The notes beneath the pieces are model-generated. The model made no database searches. It saw only the letters and a program-made list of their open reading frames with translations, and was not told where the DNA came from. From NZ13-RE01 sp964612975 (GTDB lineage Bacteria; Dictyoglomota; Dictyoglomia; Dictyoglomales; Dictyoglomaceae), in NCBI GenBank assembly GCA_964612975.1, contig CAZTGC010000010.1:1-36009 (forward strand): 36,009 nt of DNA, read 5' to 3'. The position numbers were made by a program, and so were the translations under genes. This document shows positions 33,651-36,009 of the stretch, piece after piece; within the stretch, counting starts at the first letter, position 1; each line of letters begins with the position of its first letter.

Positions 33651-34234
33651 TCAATCAAATATTTTTGCTCCATACGTCTCTTTTAAGACAATCCAAGGTT
33701 TGCAGATTTTAAATGCAACTATACTTCCAATAAATCCAAAGCCAGCTTTTTGTATTCCTTTATTTGATGCAGTATTATTAAGATCAGTGGTTATTAGGAT
33801 ATTAGAAGATGAAAGAATTAACCCTTTAGAAAGTATTTCTTTACATATAAATTGAAGATTGGAATAACGATATAACCTTTTTTAATTTTGCTATACATAG
33901 AATTAATATATACCCATCCATAGCCTATAACTTTATCTCCCAAGTATACATAATATCCTCTATTTCCTTCAATAAGATATTTGTTAAATTTTTTATATAC
34001 TTGCTCATTCATGGTTAAAGTTATATGATGCAGATTATTTTTGTCTACACTCTTAAAAATCAATTTTTCTTTCTCAAAAGAGGACTTAATAAGCTCATTT
34101 TCTTTTACTAAACTTGCTAATCTATAAACATTAAAAATTCTAAAATCTATAAATTTCACTAAAAATCTCAGTAGTATATAAAACTTTGAATTTTCCTTTA
34201 ATTTTAATATGTCTTTTATATTTTTTACGTTCAT
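33651..34234 (-). pseudogene. GNAT-like acetyltransferase with one frameshift
   Basis: ATG at 34234 with GGAG upstream. The first 130 residues read to GYIVIPIFNLYVKKYFLKG and stop at 33818. Dropping one base at CCAATC (near 33853) gives GYIVIP, then NLQFICKEILSKGLILSSSN, ILITTDLNNTASNKGIQKAG and FGFIGSIVAFKICKPW, a normal GNAT ending (N-x-A-S-x-x-G-x-x-K-x-G-F), with a stop at 33651-33653. Total about 194 residues. The plus-strand frame over the same bases is a shadow of this ending. Confidence 0.75.
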
Positions 34235-34239
34235 TAATC

Positions 34240-34925
34240 TTATATCTCCCTCTGTTTAATTATATTAATACTTGACTTCCCACAATTAAATAAAAGGTCT
34301 ATTATTGACAAGTTGAAAATAAACTCTCCCCACAATTGTTGATATATGGGATGCTTAAAATCATAATATAGAGGTTTAATGCCTGCTTTCTCAAAAGCTA
34401 GCTCTTCTTGATATTTTGCCCCACCAAATCCAGAAAGATAAACACTTCCATCAAGTTTTCTAATAATAGAAATTAGAAGTTCTGTACTTTTGCTTTCGAC
34501 TCTTAATTCAGAAGCCTTTATAAATTCCTTTTTCATATCTAAGTAATTACAAATAGTTAATTTAAGTCTATATTTAAATCTATCAAATATAGCCATTCTT
34601 CTTTATAGTATACTTCCTTTATTATCTCGTAAATTTCTTCAAAAAAGATGGCTTTTTTATAATTTAGCTCTAAGGTCTTTAGATGTTTCTTTCGCCAATC
34701 TGTGTTATTATTAATTTTAACCTCTAAAATTTTTTGTCCAAAATTAAAAGATACAGGAACAGTTAGCCATATATATCCTTGACTTGTCTTGATTTTATTT
34801 CTGTTTATAAAGCTATTTTTAGTATACTGAACATTGTCTAAGAATACAAAAGTATCACATCTTAGAATTTTATAAAAATATGCTATCCAGGGCAAAAAAT
34901 TAGGTTGATGAATTGCAACTATCAT
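34240..34925 (-). pseudogene. WbqC-like family protein with one frameshift
   Basis: ATG at 34925 after GGAGGG. MIVAIHQPNFLPWIAYFYKI and FVFLDNVQYTKNSFINRNKI are the unmistakable WbqC start. The frame stops at 34557. From about 34565 a second frame continues as ICNYLDMKKEFIKASEL, SVYLSGFGGAKYQEE and IKPLYYDFKHPIYQQLWGEF, the family's C-terminal half, to a stop at 34240. The join gives about 228 residues, the normal length. WbqC-like proteins occur in O-antigen clusters beside DegT aminotransferases; their reaction is not well established. Confidence 0.85.
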
Positions 34926-35148
34926 AACTTCCCTCCTTCTCTATCTCTAATATTAAGTTACTAACTATGTAATCAATATCTTGAAATTCTAGTGATGGAT
35001 ATAATGTTAAGGAAAGAGATCTATTGAAGAGCTCCTCAGAAATTGGATAATATTTAGGGGCAAGTCTTAATAACCTATGAAGAGTTTTTAATACACCTCT
35101 ACTACACATGATACCTCTACGAGTCAGACCTTGTTGAATTTTTTCTTG
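34900..35148 (-). pseudogene. C-terminal fragment of a third DegT aminotransferase
   Basis: KIQQGLTRRGIMCSRGVLKTLH, then YYPISEELFNRSLSLTLYPSL and EFQDIDYIVSNLILEIEK, match the last 70-80 residues of DegT enzymes (LPLYP near the end is conserved). The rest of the gene, including the PLP lysine, is gone; the fragment begins right after the PIG-L stop. The WbqC start codon and its Shine-Dalgarno lie inside its end. Confidence 0.75.
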
Positions 35149-35151
35149 GCA

Positions 35152-35790
35152 TCATTCTATCACCCATCTTATCACCTCAAAAGCCTCAGCGTACTTAGCT
35201 CCTATTTGGACTCCTCTCATCCTTGCTAAACTCCAAATAAAATCCTCATTCAAATAATCTCTAGAACTCTGAGATTTATATGCTTTTAGAGCTTCTATTT
35301 TCTTGATCATATACCTTTCCTCTAATTTAATAAAGGCTTGAGTATTAAACTTTATATTATTCCAAGGTAATTCATAACCCAAGATACTAACTTGCTTAAA
35401 AGTTCTCATCCCCTCCATAGCGACTGTTTGATGATCCTGATGTAAATCATTTGGGGATAGAATAAATATTAAGCTTGGATTAATTTCTTTCTTTATCTTA
35501 ACTAGCTCTTCTAATATCTCTTGCCTTACATAATTTAGCTTCCTAACTTGATATTTATATATAATAAGATTAGATGGAGGTATACCAAGTATTTTAGTGG
35601 CTTCTCTTACTTCTAATTCTAATATATTTTTAGGAAAACCTTGAGGTACTGAGTCTTCTGCAATAGAAAACACTATATAGTATATTTCTTTTCCTTCTTC
35701 TAAAAATCTTGAGATAGTACCCCCACACCCTAACTCCCCATCATCAGTATGCGGTGCAAGTATCAATACTTTTTTTAAATTGCTATACAT
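35152..35790 (-). CDS. PIG-L family (LmbE-like) deacetylase
   Basis: A 212-residue zinc-dependent N-deacetylase. Metal site: ILAPHTDDGELGCGGTI (His and two Asp, about residues 13-17) and SPNDLHQDHQ (His-x2-His, about 113-118). These enzymes deacetylate N-acetyl sugars such as GlcNAc-linked substrates. AAGGGG lies 9 bases before the ATG. In this cluster it often sits with WbqC-like proteins, a DegT enzyme and GNAT proteins in modification of a surface amino sugar. Complete. Confidence 0.92.
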   Translation of the reverse strand: MYSNLKKVLILAPHTDDGELGCGGTISRFLEEGKEIYYIVFSIAEDSVPQGFPKNILELEVREATKILGIPPSNLIIYKYQVRKLNYVRQEILEELVKIKKEINPSLIFILSPNDLHQDHQTVAMEGMRTFKQVSILGYELPWNNIKFNTQAFIKLEERYMIKKIEALKAYKSQSSRDYLNEDFIWSLARMRGVQIGAKYAEAFEVIRWVIE

Positions 35791-35822
35791 AGTATATCCC
35801 CTTCATTATAGAGATCTCCTCT

Positions 35823-35828
35823 ATTATA
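35823..35828 (-). promoter_or_regulatory. Possible extended -10 promoter of the PIG-L gene
   Basis: TGATATAAT on the minus strand, about 33 bases before the start codon; CGGACA 16 bases upstream could be a weak -35. Confidence 0.4.
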
Positions 35829-35905
35829 TCATAAACTAAAATCCTGTCCGAATCTTGGCGCTGAAATCCTTGGCAAACTTACATAATGAATAATAAATAG
35901 TATAT

Positions 35906-36008
35906 TCATCCTAATCTCTTCCAATACTTTAGTATATAACTTCTTTTAACTAATTCTTTTCCAAAATCAAAATGTCTTGTTCCTCCCGGTAAGTTTGGAG
36001 TAAGGGCA
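35906..36008 (-). pseudogene. N-terminal fragment of a glycosyltransferase (at the window edge)
   Basis: From the window edge the minus strand reads ALTPNLPGGTRHFDFGKELV, then KRSYILKYWKRLG and a TGA. The part PGGTRHFDFGKELVKR is the conserved N-terminus of WbuB-type GT4 enzymes (compare GMEFRHYYLGKEFVRLGH at 33110). The rest is missing. An ATG overlapping the stop opens a 26-codon frame starting MNILFIIHY, which may be another glycosyltransferase start. The gene's own start is beyond the edge. Confidence 0.65.
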
Positions 36009-36009
36009 T

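Noticed and set aside
33613..33855. Plus-strand 80-residue open frame
   Set aside because: It is the complement of the out-of-frame GNAT ending; it has no family likeness, no Shine-Dalgarno and no promoter.

Overview
ORGANISM. The window is very AT-rich and uses AGA/AGG and ATA codons heavily. Its proteins are rich in Lys and Glu. It carries an archaeal-type S-adenosylmethionine synthetase (PF01941 type) in one operon with a class I lysyl-tRNA synthetase, an archaeal-type 8-oxoguanine glycosylase (Ogg2), and many glycoside hydrolases and sugar ABC transporter genes. Promoters (TTGACA/TATAAT type), Shine-Dalgarno sites and sigma factors are bacterial. Together this suggests a thermophilic saccharolytic bacterium, most like Dictyoglomus; the genus is an inference. 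LAYOUT. (1) 1-883: a HEPN (HepT) gene fragment abuts the wreck of a sugar ABC transporter. (2) 895-4412: an operon of two ABC exporter half-transporters with a clear promoter. (3) 4543-10461: housekeeping genes, all on the minus strand: ECF sigma, anti-sigma, nadE, sfsA, ogg, then (own promoter) archaeal metK and class I lysS. (4) 10534-20680: an alpha-mannoside utilisation locus. A GntR/LacI-hybrid regulator faces, across a shared terminator, a long minus-strand operon: GH38 alpha-mannosidase, binding protein, two permeases, an unknown secreted protein and a secreted GH92 alpha-mannosidase. A 28-bp palindrome overlaps the -10 of the operon promoter. (5) 20786-29509: a nucleotidyltransferase/HEPN and VapBC toxin-antitoxin zone in all stages of decay. 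It includes a 444-bp near-identical duplication, and an intact DegT-aminotransferase/GH42 operon lies within it. (6) 27532-36009: a surface-polysaccharide cluster (DegT aminotransferase, phospho-sugar transferase, acetyltransferases, GT4 glycosyltransferase, WbqC-like protein, PIG-L deacetylase), in which several genes each carry one frameshift or stop and others survive as fragments. HOW IT WORKS TOGETHER. In the mannoside locus the secreted GH92 probably trims mannosides outside the cell, the MalEFG-type transporter imports the products (no ATPase is encoded here, so a shared one is likely), and the cytoplasmic GH38 finishes hydrolysis. The regulator next door is the obvious candidate repressor. 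The main surprise is the right third of the window. There MNT/HEPN pairs have been copied and broken beside DegT aminotransferase genes, and the adjoining polysaccharide genes have mostly single lesions that a careful reader can stitch back together. Gene finders would report these as short unrelated hypothetical proteins.
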